This document shows positions 24,644 through 32,068 of a stretch of 36,984 nt of DNA, piece by piece (position 1 is the stretch's first letter; each line of letters opens with the position of its first letter). The stretch is from NCBI GenBank assembly GCA_002500605.1, contig DLRR01000025.1, forward strand, positions 1 to 36,984, in the 5' to 3' direction. The position numbers and the translations under genes were made by a program. Source of the stretch: Nitrospinaceae bacterium UBA7883. GTDB taxonomy: Bacteria > Nitrospinota_A > UBA7883. The notes below the pieces were generated by a model. The model searched no databases, was not told the origin of the DNA, and saw only the letters and a program-made list of their open reading frames with translations.

Positions 24644-27091
24644 TTATGACAAGTCCTCTGCGCTTGATGATACAGAAACTACTGAATCCCCACTAGATAA
24701 ACTCATGATAATTACTCCTTTGGTAGATCTTCCAATAACTGGAATATCGGAAACTTTAATTCTGATAACAACACCATTTTGGGTTATAACCATAAGCTGA
24801 TCATTATTCCCGACACGTTTTGTGGCCACAACATTTCCGTTTTCCTCTTCACAGTTTATATCGTTAACACCCTTCCCGCCTCTTTTTTGCAAAGGATATT
24901 TGGATAGTTGTGTGCGTTTGCCACGTCCGTTCTGTTTTACAGATAATATTGATGCAGTTTCAGCTTCATTTTCCAAGAATATCTCCATGCCAACGACGTG
25001 GTCGTCAACAGCAAGTCGCATACCTCTCACTCCCCGTGTGGCTCTGCCCATAGACCTTACATCTGATTCACTGAAACGAATGCTCATTCCATTTTTTGTG
25101 GTTAGTTGTACGTTATGTACGTTATCCGTAATCCCTACATCGATAACGTCATCCCCATCATCAAGCTTAATAGCAATAATGCCTCCAGTATGAATTTTTG
25201 AAAATAACTTGAGCGGCGTCTTTTTTATTACCCCGAGTTTAGTAGCCATTAGCAGTGATAATGTTGAATCCAGGCGATCAACAGGAGAGATGGCCACGAC
25301 CTTTTCGCCAGGTTGAAGTTGAAGCAAATTTACCATGGCCTTACCTTTTGCCACTCTTGAAGCTAACGGCACTTCATAGACTTTCTTACTAAATACCCTT
25401 CCAGTATCTGTAAAGAAAAGAAGATGATCATGGGTATTGGCAATATACAAAGCCATTACCACATCCTCTTCCCTCATTTTTATACCAACAACACCCTTTC
25501 CTTTTCGATTCTGGGAGCGATAAAATGATAAAGGATTTCTTTTAATGTATCCAGACGCTGATGTTGTAACCACCATGTCCTCCCGGGCAATCAGATCCTC
25601 GTCGAAAACTTCAGCACTCTCTGCTGGAACTAAAACTGTGCGACGGTCATCACCATAGTTACTCTTTAGTTCCAACAGCTCCTCCTTGATGATTCTGTAT
25701 TTCTCTGAGTCGTTATCACGGATAAACTTTAAGTGTTTTATTCTTGCTAGCGTCTCCTTTCGCTCATCAACAATCTTTTGCCGCTCTAAACCCGTGAGCC
25801 GTTGAAGGCGCAGTTCCAAAATAGCTTTTGATTGGTTCTCGGAAAAGTCAAACTTTTCTACCAGTTGTATTCTTGCTTCATCCGGATTAGTGGCTGCACG
25901 AATAAGTTTTATGACTTTGTCTAAATTGTCCAATGCTTTAACAAACCCGGCCAGAATGTGTTCTCGTTCCTCAGCCTTCTTAAGGTCAAATAGAGTGCGC
26001 CTAGCTATAATTTCGCGCCGATGTACGACAAAGTGATGAAGCATTTCTTTAAGGTTAAGCAGCCTAGGACGGCGATCGACCAAGGCAATCATGATAACAC
26101 CAAAAGTGTCTTGCAACTGGGTGTGTTTATAGAGCTGATTTAATATAACCTGCCCAACTGCATCCCGCTTCAGCTCTAAAATTATTCTCATGCCTTCACG
26201 GTCTGATTCATCTCGAAGATCAGAAATACCAGTTATTCTTTTATCACGTACCAGCCCTGCTATTTTTTCAACTAGTCTTGCCTTGTTTACTTGATATGGC
26301 AATTCGGTGATTACGATTGTTTCTCGACCAGTCTTATTTAATGGCTCTATTTCGGCCTTACCTCGCATCACTATAAGGCCCCTGCCCTTGTGATATGCCT
26401 CCCTAATTCCACTTGACCCGCAAACCTCACCAGCAGTTGGGAAGTCTGGTCCCGTTATATGTGTCATCAATTCATCGACACTACAGTTGGGATTATCTAT
26501 CAAGCTAATTATCCCATTCACCAATTCTCCCATATTATGTGGTGGAATATTTGTTGCCATGCCAACAGCAATACCGTTGGAACCATTAAGCAATAGGTTG
26601 GGTGACTTGGCAGGTAAAACCACCGGTTCAAGTTCTGACTCGTCGTAATTTGGAGTGAAATCTACTGTTTCTTTATCAATATCCCTGAGTATCTCTGATG
26701 ATATCCTGTGTAACCGAGCCTCTGTGTAACGCATGGCTGCTGGTGAGTCACCATCGACTGATCCGAAGTTGCCTTGACCATCAACCAACGGATAGCGTAG
26801 TGAAAATTCTTGGGCCATCCTTACCAACGCATCGTAAACTGCAGCATCACCATGTGGGTGATATTTGGCTATTACTTCACCTACTGTTCGGGCTGACTTT
26901 TTAAATGCTTTGTTGTGGTGATTCCCCATGCCATTCATGGCATAAAGAATTCTCCTATGCACCGGTTTTAGACCGTCTCTGACATCGGGTAATGCCCTTG
27001 AGACAATGACACTCATTGAATACTCTAAAAAGGAGGATTTCATCTCGTCTTCAATGGCTACTGGAATAATGTCTTGTGTTAATTGAGTCAT
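24644..27091 (-). CDS. gyrA: DNA gyrase subunit A, 815 aa
   Basis: Catalytic subunit of type II topoisomerase that introduces negative supercoils, with GyrB. The DNA-cleaving tyrosine is Tyr122 in AAMRYTEARL. The winged-helix region around it reads HPHGDAAVYDALVRMAQ, with Ala at position 83 and Asp at 87 (same numbering as E. coli). The C-terminal beta-pinwheel carries the GyrA-box as QKRGGKGV, which separates gyrase from topoisomerase IV ParC. Full length, with an ATG start supported by an AGAG stretch. gyrB is not adjacent. A 322-bp AT-rich region divides it from the divergently placed microcompartment remnants; serS follows 63 bp downstream. Confidence 0.97.
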   Translation of the reverse strand: MTQLTQDIIPVAIEDEMKSSFLEYSMSVIVSRALPDVRDGLKPVHRRILYAMNGMGNHHNKAFKKSARTVGEVIAKYHPHGDAAVYDALVRMAQEFSLRYPLVDGQGNFGSVDGDSPAAMRYTEARLHRISSEILRDIDKETVDFTPNYDESELEPVVLPAKSPNLLLNGSNGIAVGMATNIPPHNMGELVNGIISLIDNPNCSVDELMTHITGPDFPTAGEVCGSSGIREAYHKGRGLIVMRGKAEIEPLNKTGRETIVITELPYQVNKARLVEKIAGLVRDKRITGISDLRDESDREGMRIILELKRDAVGQVILNQLYKHTQLQDTFGVIMIALVDRRPRLLNLKEMLHHFVVHRREIIARRTLFDLKKAEEREHILAGFVKALDNLDKVIKLIRAATNPDEARIQLVEKFDFSENQSKAILELRLQRLTGLERQKIVDERKETLARIKHLKFIRDNDSEKYRIIKEELLELKSNYGDDRRTVLVPAESAEVFDEDLIAREDMVVTTSASGYIKRNPLSFYRSQNRKGKGVVGIKMREEDVVMALYIANTHDHLLFFTDTGRVFSKKVYEVPLASRVAKGKAMVNLLQLQPGEKVVAISPVDRLDSTLSLLMATKLGVIKKTPLKLFSKIHTGGIIAIKLDDGDDVIDVGITDNVHNVQLTTKNGMSIRFSESDVRSMGRATRGVRGMRLAVDDHVVGMEIFLENEAETASILSVKQNGRGKRTQLSKYPLQKRGGKGVNDINCEEENGNVVATKRVGNNDQLMVITQNGVVIRIKVSDIPVIGRSTKGVIIMSLSSGDSVVSVSSSAEDLS

Positions 27092-27413
27092 GCTATCTCT
27101 TTGGAAAAATTCACTGACAAAAAGTAAGGAATGGGATGTATTGTAACATCAAACTGCTTAACAATTCATCCTTTTTATTGGTATACAACTTTTAAAAACA
27201 ATAGGTTTACTTTTTTTATCTTCATGTGCAGAATTAGTTGCCCAAGCAATGTAATTATTAGTTTTTCTATTTTATCGAGAAACTAAAAAAGATGTATTCA
27301 GCTTTTGTATGTAATAACATTGTCAATGTATAAGCATATTAAATATTTGATTTTAAATTAGTTAAATTTTTTTATAGCGATTTATAGCTGAATATCTCCT
27401 AAGCAGTTACGCG
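27092..27413. other. 322-bp AT-rich divergent intergenic region
   Basis: Lies between gyrA (minus) and the BMC-T remnant (plus). I see no gene, tRNA or repeat in it. On the plus strand no reading frame continues the missing N-terminal half of the BMC-T protein: the frame of that gene meets a TAG stop about 40 bases upstream of its first ATG. The gyrA promoter candidate lies in its left part. Confidence 0.5.
27140..27148 (-). promoter_or_regulatory. Candidate extended -10 promoter for gyrA
   Basis: On the minus strand TGTTACAAT matches an extended -10 element (TGn plus TACAAT, one mismatch). A partial -35 (TGAATT) lies 17 bases further upstream. Transcription would begin near 27133, giving a leader of about 42 bases before the gyrA start. 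Confidence 0.35.
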
Positions 27414-27779
27414 ATGGATTATTTTTCCCGTGAAAAGATGAATTTTTACTACATAAATTCTATTCCCATCATTGAGACATTCACGGTTGCTTCCGTTATT
27501 CTTTCTGCAGATGCTGCGGTTAAAAATACTGAGGTAGATCTTATAGAACTTCGAATGGCAAATGGGCTGGATGGCAAATCTTTTTATACCATGACTGGCC
27601 CACTGCATCAGATAGAGGCGGTGGTGGACGCTGGAGTGAACATAATAAAGGATCAGGCCACGCTGGTTTGCAAAGAGATAGTTGCCAACCCGCATCACGA
27701 CATCAATCTTAAACTTTTACAGGGGAAACATGCACTTGGCAAGAGTTATCGGCAGAGTAGTGGCTACGGTGAAGGATAA
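27414..27779 (+). pseudogene. BMC-T microcompartment shell protein, truncated to C-terminal BMC domain
   Basis: The open frame encodes 121 aa. Residues about 15-100 match the second BMC domain of PduT-type trimeric shell proteins: an IIETFTVASVILSADAAVK helix-strand unit, LIELRMANGLDGKSFYTMTG, a helix IEAVVDAGVNIIK and the end-of-domain VANPHHDIN, equivalent to IPRPHE in PduT. BMC-T proteins normally have two fused BMC domains (about 180-210 aa). Here the first domain is missing and the upstream 322 bp do not encode it. The last 24 residues run on into the next gene without homology. An intact single-domain BMC-H protein is a possible alternative, but the GLxGKxFxxxTG pattern and PHHD ending are those of a BMC-T second domain. 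No good ribosome binding site. Probably a gene remnant. Confidence 0.75.
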
Positions 27780-27998
27780 AGCATTAGAAAACATCAAGCT
27801 TTTGCTCATACAGTCTGTAGACCATGATCAAAAGCCGAAAGGAAAGGCAATAATTTCCACAGATCAAATACAGTCGGGCCAGGTGACCTGGTGGCTTATG
27901 TAACAGGCCGTGAAGCTTCTTTGTCACTTGAGCATAGCTTCACTCCAGTAGACGCAGGTATTATTGGGATAGTGGACTCAGTAAACATAGAATGGTAA
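27730..27998 (+). pseudogene. EutN/CcmL-type BMC-P pentameric vertex protein, frameshifted
   Basis: The ATG at 27730, preceded by AGGGGA, opens a EutN/CcmL frame: MHLARVIGRVVATVKDKALE, KLLLIQSVDHDQKPKG, IISTDQIQSGQ. It then leaves frame and stops at 27901. From 27882 the correct continuation is read one frame over: GDLVAYVTGREASLSLEHSF, then TPVDAGIIGIVDSVNIEW and TAA at 27996-27998. The two parts (50 and 38 residues) add up to the usual length of about 90 aa and join at the family's G-x-GDLV loop, so one base is missing near 27880-27882. BMC-P pentamers cap the vertices of microcompartment shells. The 5' end overlaps the BMC-T remnant by 50 bases. A sequencing error could mimic this frameshift, but both neighbours are damaged too. 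Confidence 0.82.
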
Positions 27999-28042
27999 TT
28001 GTCTTTAAATAATACAATATTGTCTTTAAATAATACAATATT
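27998..28042 (+). repeat. 21-bp tandem duplication (2.1 copies)
   Basis: A 21-base unit (TGTCTTTAAATAATACAATAT) is repeated head to tail without a mismatch from the stop codon of the first BMC-P remnant to the leader of the second. The perfect match suggests a recent slippage or duplication event in degenerating sequence. Confidence 0.9.
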
Positions 28043-28064
28043 AAACCTTTATAGTGAAGGTAAA

Positions 28065-28214
28065 ATGAAACTTTGTAGAGTTGTTGGCAACATACAGTCC
28101 ACGATAAAACACCAAGCATACAAGGGACAGAAGATAATGGTGGTTCAGCCGCTCGATGAGACGTTAAAGGAAGATGGTCAAACTTTCCTTTCCGTTGAAA
28201 GGGCCTTAAAGTAA
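28065..28214 (+). pseudogene. Second EutN/CcmL-type BMC-P protein, truncated (49 aa)
   Basis: Begins MKLCRVVGNIQSTIKH with a good ribosome binding site (GAAGG at 28056-28060), and continues GQKIMVVQPLDETLKEDGQT and FLSVERALK before a stop. This is the N-terminal half of the EutN/CcmL fold. The GDxVLV loop and the C-terminal half (about 40 residues including the G-I-V-D strand) are absent. The following 250 bases do not contain them in any frame I read. It is distinct in sequence from the first BMC-P, so the original locus carried two different vertex proteins, as many metabolosome operons do. The CVVG-type start and VVQPLD are strong family signals, so the truncation looks genuine. Confidence 0.78.
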
Positions 28215-28338
28215 GAATAAATCTAACAAGGTTTAGCTTAACGTTAATTATTACTCACTTAAAAGTAGTAGATTCCACATTCAGGCATGTTTCACTTAGT
28301 GTGTGAAAACATACATTCTATCGCCGGCAAAACAAAGG

Positions 28339-28438
28339 TATAATTTCTAAAAAATCTAGTAGAGTTAAGAAAAGTATTACGCGACCTTACGGCAAAAACT
28401 AATAGAAAATGTAGCACAACAACTCATACTATTATAAT
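28339..28438 (+). promoter_or_regulatory. Two candidate -10 elements for the PASTA-rpe unit
   Basis: Perfect TATAAT hexamers lie at 28339-28344 and 28433-28438 in the 249-bp gap before the PASTA gene. Neither has a good -35 at 16-18 bases. The second would give a leader of about 20 bases. The rest of this gap shows no gene and no further microcompartment remnant. Confidence 0.28.
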
Positions 28439-28463
28439 ATTTTAATCTGATTATTTGATTTAC

Positions 28464-29414
28464 ATGAAGAAACTATTAGATTACATAAAAACCATTCTTC
28501 TATTGTGCAGTGTCACGGTTGTGAGTGCCATTGTGGTTATGAAGATAGTAATGTATACAGGTGGAGAGAGTGTTGCTGTGCCGGATTTAAGGGACAGAAC
28601 CATAATAAATACACTAGAGGCACTGGATGAACGTGGACTTTATCTCAAAGTAACGCGAATGGATTTTTCTACCACAACCCCTAAGAATAAGGTCATAAGC
28701 CAGGACCCTAAACCAGGCAGCGTACTCAAAAAAGGCAGAGAGGTTAAGGTTATAGTCAGTCGAGGATCACAGGATGTTTTAGTCCCAGACCTTGTTGGTT
28801 CTAGCATCCATAGGGCTGACATCATCCTTGGCAAAAGTGATTTGAGAATAAGGGGAAAAATATTTGTTACAACATCCAACCACCCAAGAAACGCGATTCT
28901 CGCCCAAAAGCCACCTAAGAATGCCAAGGTTCGACGTGGTGATTCTGTTAACCTGCTTGTTAGCAGTGGACCACATATCGAATACTTGATGATTCCAAAT
29001 TTTATTAATTCCACCCTTTCAGAGGCTATGGTTACAATAAAAAACATGGATATCAAGGTTGGACGAGTTGCCTATCGTCCTGATGACATCAATGACAGAG
29101 GCGTTGTTATGGAGCAAACCCCCTCATTTGGCTCCCGGGTGGCCCATGGTTCATTTGTGTCGCTCACTGTTTCTGAAGGAAGATTGACAGAGGGCGAAGA
29201 AGCAGCAACCTTTACTTTCTTTTACTATACGGTGCCAGAAGGAACATCGGCTTACAAAGTATCTGTCGTACAAGAAAATCTTGATGGTGAAAAAGATGTA
29301 TACAACCGTGTACACCGGCCAACAGATACAATAAGTCTTCTACTAGAGGTAAAGGGGCCCACCGCGGCAAAAATATTCCTAAATGGCCAACTGGTTGAGG
29401 TTAAACGATTTTAG
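28464..29414 (+). CDS. PASTA-domain membrane protein (about 316 aa)
   Basis: A short cytoplasmic start, one membrane helix (residues about 8-30), then three PASTA domains facing the periplasm. Each has the pattern VPDL...A...L......V and a P-x-G-x-x-V-x-x-G-x-x-V-x-L-x-V-S ending: AVPDLRDRTI to VKVIVSRG, LVPDLVGSSI to VNLLVSSG, and MIPNFINSTL to VSLTVSEG. A C-terminal beta-rich region (about 250-316) follows. PASTA units bind peptidoglycan fragments in kinases and PBPs; here there is no kinase or transpeptidase domain. I use the ATG at 28464 (MKKLLDYIKTILLLCS); a TTG at 28455 would add three residues. A PASTA protein directly upstream of rpe is a known arrangement in deltaproteobacteria. Probable operon with rpe, 41 bp away. 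Confidence 0.87.
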   Translation: MKKLLDYIKTILLLCSVTVVSAIVVMKIVMYTGGESVAVPDLRDRTIINTLEALDERGLYLKVTRMDFSTTTPKNKVISQDPKPGSVLKKGREVKVIVSRGSQDVLVPDLVGSSIHRADIILGKSDLRIRGKIFVTTSNHPRNAILAQKPPKNAKVRRGDSVNLLVSSGPHIEYLMIPNFINSTLSEAMVTIKNMDIKVGRVAYRPDDINDRGVVMEQTPSFGSRVAHGSFVSLTVSEGRLTEGEEAATFTFFYYTVPEGTSAYKVSVVQENLDGEKDVYNRVHRPTDTISLLLEVKGPTAAKIFLNGQLVEVKRF

Positions 29415-29455
29415 GAACGTTTATTTTTTGGCATGGAAAAAATAATGGATAGCAT

Positions 29456-30112
29456 ATGAATAACAATAAAACATTGGTTGCCCCATCATTATTATCAGCT
29501 GATTTTTCACAGCTTGGAGAAGAAGTGAGAGCAGTTGAGAAGGCTGGCGCAGACTGGATTCATATAGATGTCATGGACGGGCATTTTGTGCCAAACCTCA
29601 CAATAGGACCCATGATTATCAAATCACTCAAACCACACACTTCATTGCCATTCGATGTACACCTGATGATTGAAGATCCAGATCAGTACATTCCGGAGTT
29701 TGCAAATGCTGGCGCAGACATTATAACAGTTCATGTGGAAGCTTCACGCTCACCAGATAGAAGTGTATCTCTAATAAAAAGTTTAGGTAAAAGAGCTGGA
29801 ATTTCACTTAATCCATCCACTGGATTGGAAACTATCGAAAATATTCTTGCCGAAGTAAATATGGTGCTGATTATGTCCGTAAATCCTGGTTTTGGCGGGC
29901 AATCGTTTATTGATAGTTCTTTAGATAGGGCTGTAGAGCTAAAAAGAATGGTTAATGATTTAGGTTTAAATATTGATATTGAAATCGATGGTGGTATAAA
30001 ACCGGGCAACGCCGCAAGGGTCCGGCAAGCTGGTGCTAACGTTCTTGTTGCCGGGTCAGCAATATTTGGATCCGAAGACTACAAAAAGGCAATATCCGAA
30101 ATAAGGGGATAG
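29456..30112 (+). CDS. rpe: Ribulose-phosphate 3-epimerase, 218 aa
   Basis: Interconverts ribulose 5-phosphate and xylulose 5-phosphate in the pentose phosphate pathway or carbon fixation cycle. TIM-barrel with the catalytic and metal residues in place: VAPSLLSADFSQL at the N-terminus, WIHIDVMDGHFVPN (His and Asp ligands), DVHLMIEDP (His), NPGFGGQSFI phosphate loop and IEIDGGIKPGNA (catalytic Asp). Length is normal. It follows the PASTA gene on the same strand and converges with the OppD-type gene, with no clear terminator in the 49-bp gap. Confidence 0.96.
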   Translation: MNNNKTLVAPSLLSADFSQLGEEVRAVEKAGADWIHIDVMDGHFVPNLTIGPMIIKSLKPHTSLPFDVHLMIEDPDQYIPEFANAGADIITVHVEASRSPDRSVSLIKSLGKRAGISLNPSTGLETIENILAEVNMVLIMSVNPGFGGQSFIDSSLDRAVELKRMVNDLGLNIDIEIDGGIKPGNAARVRQAGANVLVAGSAIFGSEDYKKAISEIRG

Positions 30113-30161
30113 TTAATTTATTCCTTGGTGAGTTTAAGACACCTATTAATTGGACAGTTCT

Positions 30162-31118
30162 TCAATGTAGCCAGCATGCTGCCATTGAGTCTGCCCCGGT
30201 TTTCTTTAACTTAGGACTTTTCTCACGGCAGATGTCCATCACCTTAGGGCAACGTGGATTATAGTAACACCCATCAGGCCTATCGAGTAAGGTAGGAACT
30301 ACTCCTTTTATTTCACTCAATCTGCCTCCCTTTTTACGCGTCGGAATGGAATCTAAGAGACCTATTGTGTAAGGATGACATGGGTTGTCAAACAAGTTGT
30401 TTACAGGTGCAACTTCAGCTACTTTGCCTGCGTACATTACCACCACTTTGTCACAGGTCTGAGCCACAACACCAAGGTCGTGGGTGATGAGTATTATGGA
30501 TGCGCCAAACTGCTGTTTCATTTCTATCATAAGGTCTAGCACCTGAGCCTGTATGGTAACGTCAAGAGCAGTAGTAGGTTCATCAGCGATTAGCAAGCTT
30601 GGGTTACAGGCCAGCGCCATAGCAAACATTGCTCGCTGACGCATCCCTCCAGATAGCTGGTGCGGATACTCATTGACCCGTTGTTTGGCATTTGGTATTT
30701 GGACTTTGGTGAGCATCTCTATAGCTCGATCCCAAGCCTCTTTAGTGCTCACATTTTGATGCAAAAGAATACCCTCAGCTATCTGGTTCCCAATGGTAAA
30801 TACAGGGTTTAGAGCTGTCATAGGCTCTTGAAAGATCATGGCAATTTCAGCACCACGTATCTTTTGCATCGCCCTCTCGTCTAAAGCGCACAAGTCTTGA
30901 CCTTTAAATAATATCTCTCCTCCGGCTATTTCCCCCGGTTTTGGTGTCAGCTTTAATATAGATAGGGCAGACACTGTTTTCCCACAACCTGATTCGCCAA
31001 CAATACCCACAGTTTCACCTTTGTCAACAGAAAGGGAAATTCCATCCACAGCCTTGGCAACACCAAGTTCGGTGTGGAAATAAACTTTTAAATTTTTAAT
31101 GTCTAATAAGTTTGGCAT
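30162..31118 (-). CDS. Oligopeptide/dipeptide ABC transporter ATP-binding protein (OppD/DppD type), 318 aa
   Basis: Nucleotide-binding subunit of a peptide or nickel importer. Walker A GESGCGKT at residues 41-48, signature LSGGMRQRAM, Walker B LLIADEPTTALD, H-loop ITHDLGVV, and the C-terminal OppD/F extension (CHPYTIGLLDSIP to CYYNPRCPK) whose Cys residues can hold an iron-sulfur cluster in some relatives. Complete and full length. Neither permease subunits nor an OppF partner nor a binding protein lies beside it, so it is an orphan within this window and must act with subunits encoded elsewhere, if at all. The upstream neighbour on the same strand is a DUF2284 gene, 74 bp away. Confidence 0.9.
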   Translation of the reverse strand: MPNLLDIKNLKVYFHTELGVAKAVDGISLSVDKGETVGIVGESGCGKTVSALSILKLTPKPGEIAGGEILFKGQDLCALDERAMQKIRGAEIAMIFQEPMTALNPVFTIGNQIAEGILLHQNVSTKEAWDRAIEMLTKVQIPNAKQRVNEYPHQLSGGMRQRAMFAMALACNPSLLIADEPTTALDVTIQAQVLDLMIEMKQQFGASIILITHDLGVVAQTCDKVVVMYAGKVAEVAPVNNLFDNPCHPYTIGLLDSIPTRKKGGRLSEIKGVVPTLLDRPDGCYYNPRCPKVMDICREKSPKLKKTGADSMAACWLH

Positions 31119-31192
31119 TTATGTAATTTCACGTATATGGTAGCAAATTCAATATACCTATTTTTACCCAGTCAAAGTTAAATACAATTTTG

Positions 31193-31852
31193 TTACGTCA
31201 CCAACAACAATCCATTCCAAATGATTTCTGTTTTAGGCGGTAACTCAAAAGGAAGCCCTGCATTTTGTGCAGTTATGGCAACGTCTATTCCAAGCCCTTC
31301 CATTGATGGGCGAGCTTGGCCAGGGACTCGGCACGGTTCGTCACTGTTCTGTCCTACACAATTATCGCAGAGCATACAGCGTCCTCCTATAATTCCAGCC
31401 GCAAAATGAAACCCCAATTCCATTGCTTTGCCTTCCACTTCGTTAATTAGCTTATGTAATGATATTTCAGCAAGTTTCATTTTGTTCAGATCACTGCCAG
31501 TGGTATCTGGGTTGTCCCCTCCCGGACTGAGAAAATCCATGCTAGCTATAAATTTCAAAACTTCTTTCTGCTTGGCCTCACCCATATCACCGGTAATTTC
31601 GCTTCTTGTTTGGACAAGCATGGCCACGCTATATTTTTCCAAAACTTTTTGGAACTCATCAAACGGAATAACATTTGGTGGGCAGGTAAGGCACTGACCA
31701 AAATGTGGACATATGGGCATCTCACATTTCATTTTCACCCTACTGTCTAGAACAACAGCATCGGAAGGAAAAGTGGCAGCTGCGTGAGCCCCCTGCTCTT
31801 CGGCAAATTTTTCTATTAGATTAAGTTTACTATCTATGTCAGTAACTGCCAT
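31193..31852 (-). CDS. DUF2284 predicted metal-binding protein (219 aa)
   Basis: Cys-rich cytoplasmic protein of the DUF2284 family. The first cluster lies at Cys43, Cys48, Cys54 and Cys57 (CEMPICPHFGQCLTCPPN), the second near residues 156-168 (GGRCMLCDNCVGQNSDEPC), followed by the family's RPSMEGLGIDV stretch. The spacing suggests an iron-sulfur or zinc site; function is not known for the family. The ATG is preceded on the minus strand by GTGGAG eight bases away. It is divergent from the LysE-type gene on its right and lies upstream of the orphan ATPase, with which it might be co-transcribed. Confidence 0.87.
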   Translation of the reverse strand: MAVTDIDSKLNLIEKFAEEQGAHAAATFPSDAVVLDSRVKMKCEMPICPHFGQCLTCPPNVIPFDEFQKVLEKYSVAMLVQTRSEITGDMGEAKQKEVLKFIASMDFLSPGGDNPDTTGSDLNKMKLAEISLHKLINEVEGKAMELGFHFAAGIIGGRCMLCDNCVGQNSDEPCRVPGQARPSMEGLGIDVAITAQNAGLPFELPPKTEIIWNGLLLVT

Positions 31853-32068
31853 TTAATCGCTCCACTAGGAACACCATTTTACAGACCATCTCGACGATCT
31901 TATACTATTTTTTGACCCAATATCCAACAGACAGTAACGGTTGACAAGGTCAAGATCCCTTCACCTTAGCATAGGTAAAGCTAATCAGCTCTTGCCCAGA
32001 GTACCATAAAGCAAATATCATCATTTTGTTGTTTTTCTGATTCCAAATATTAATTAGAGGAATTAGCC

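Noticed and set aside
27882..27903. Programmed ribosomal frameshift in the first BMC-P gene
   Set aside because: No slippery heptamer, and no stop codon or structure typical of programmed sites at the junction; both neighbouring shell genes are also damaged, so mutation is the simpler reading.
27999..28064. Longer N-terminus for the second BMC-P starting at an upstream codon
   Set aside because: The extra residues are encoded by the 21-bp tandem repeat and have no family similarity; the ATG at 28065 has a good ribosome binding site and the standard EutN start.
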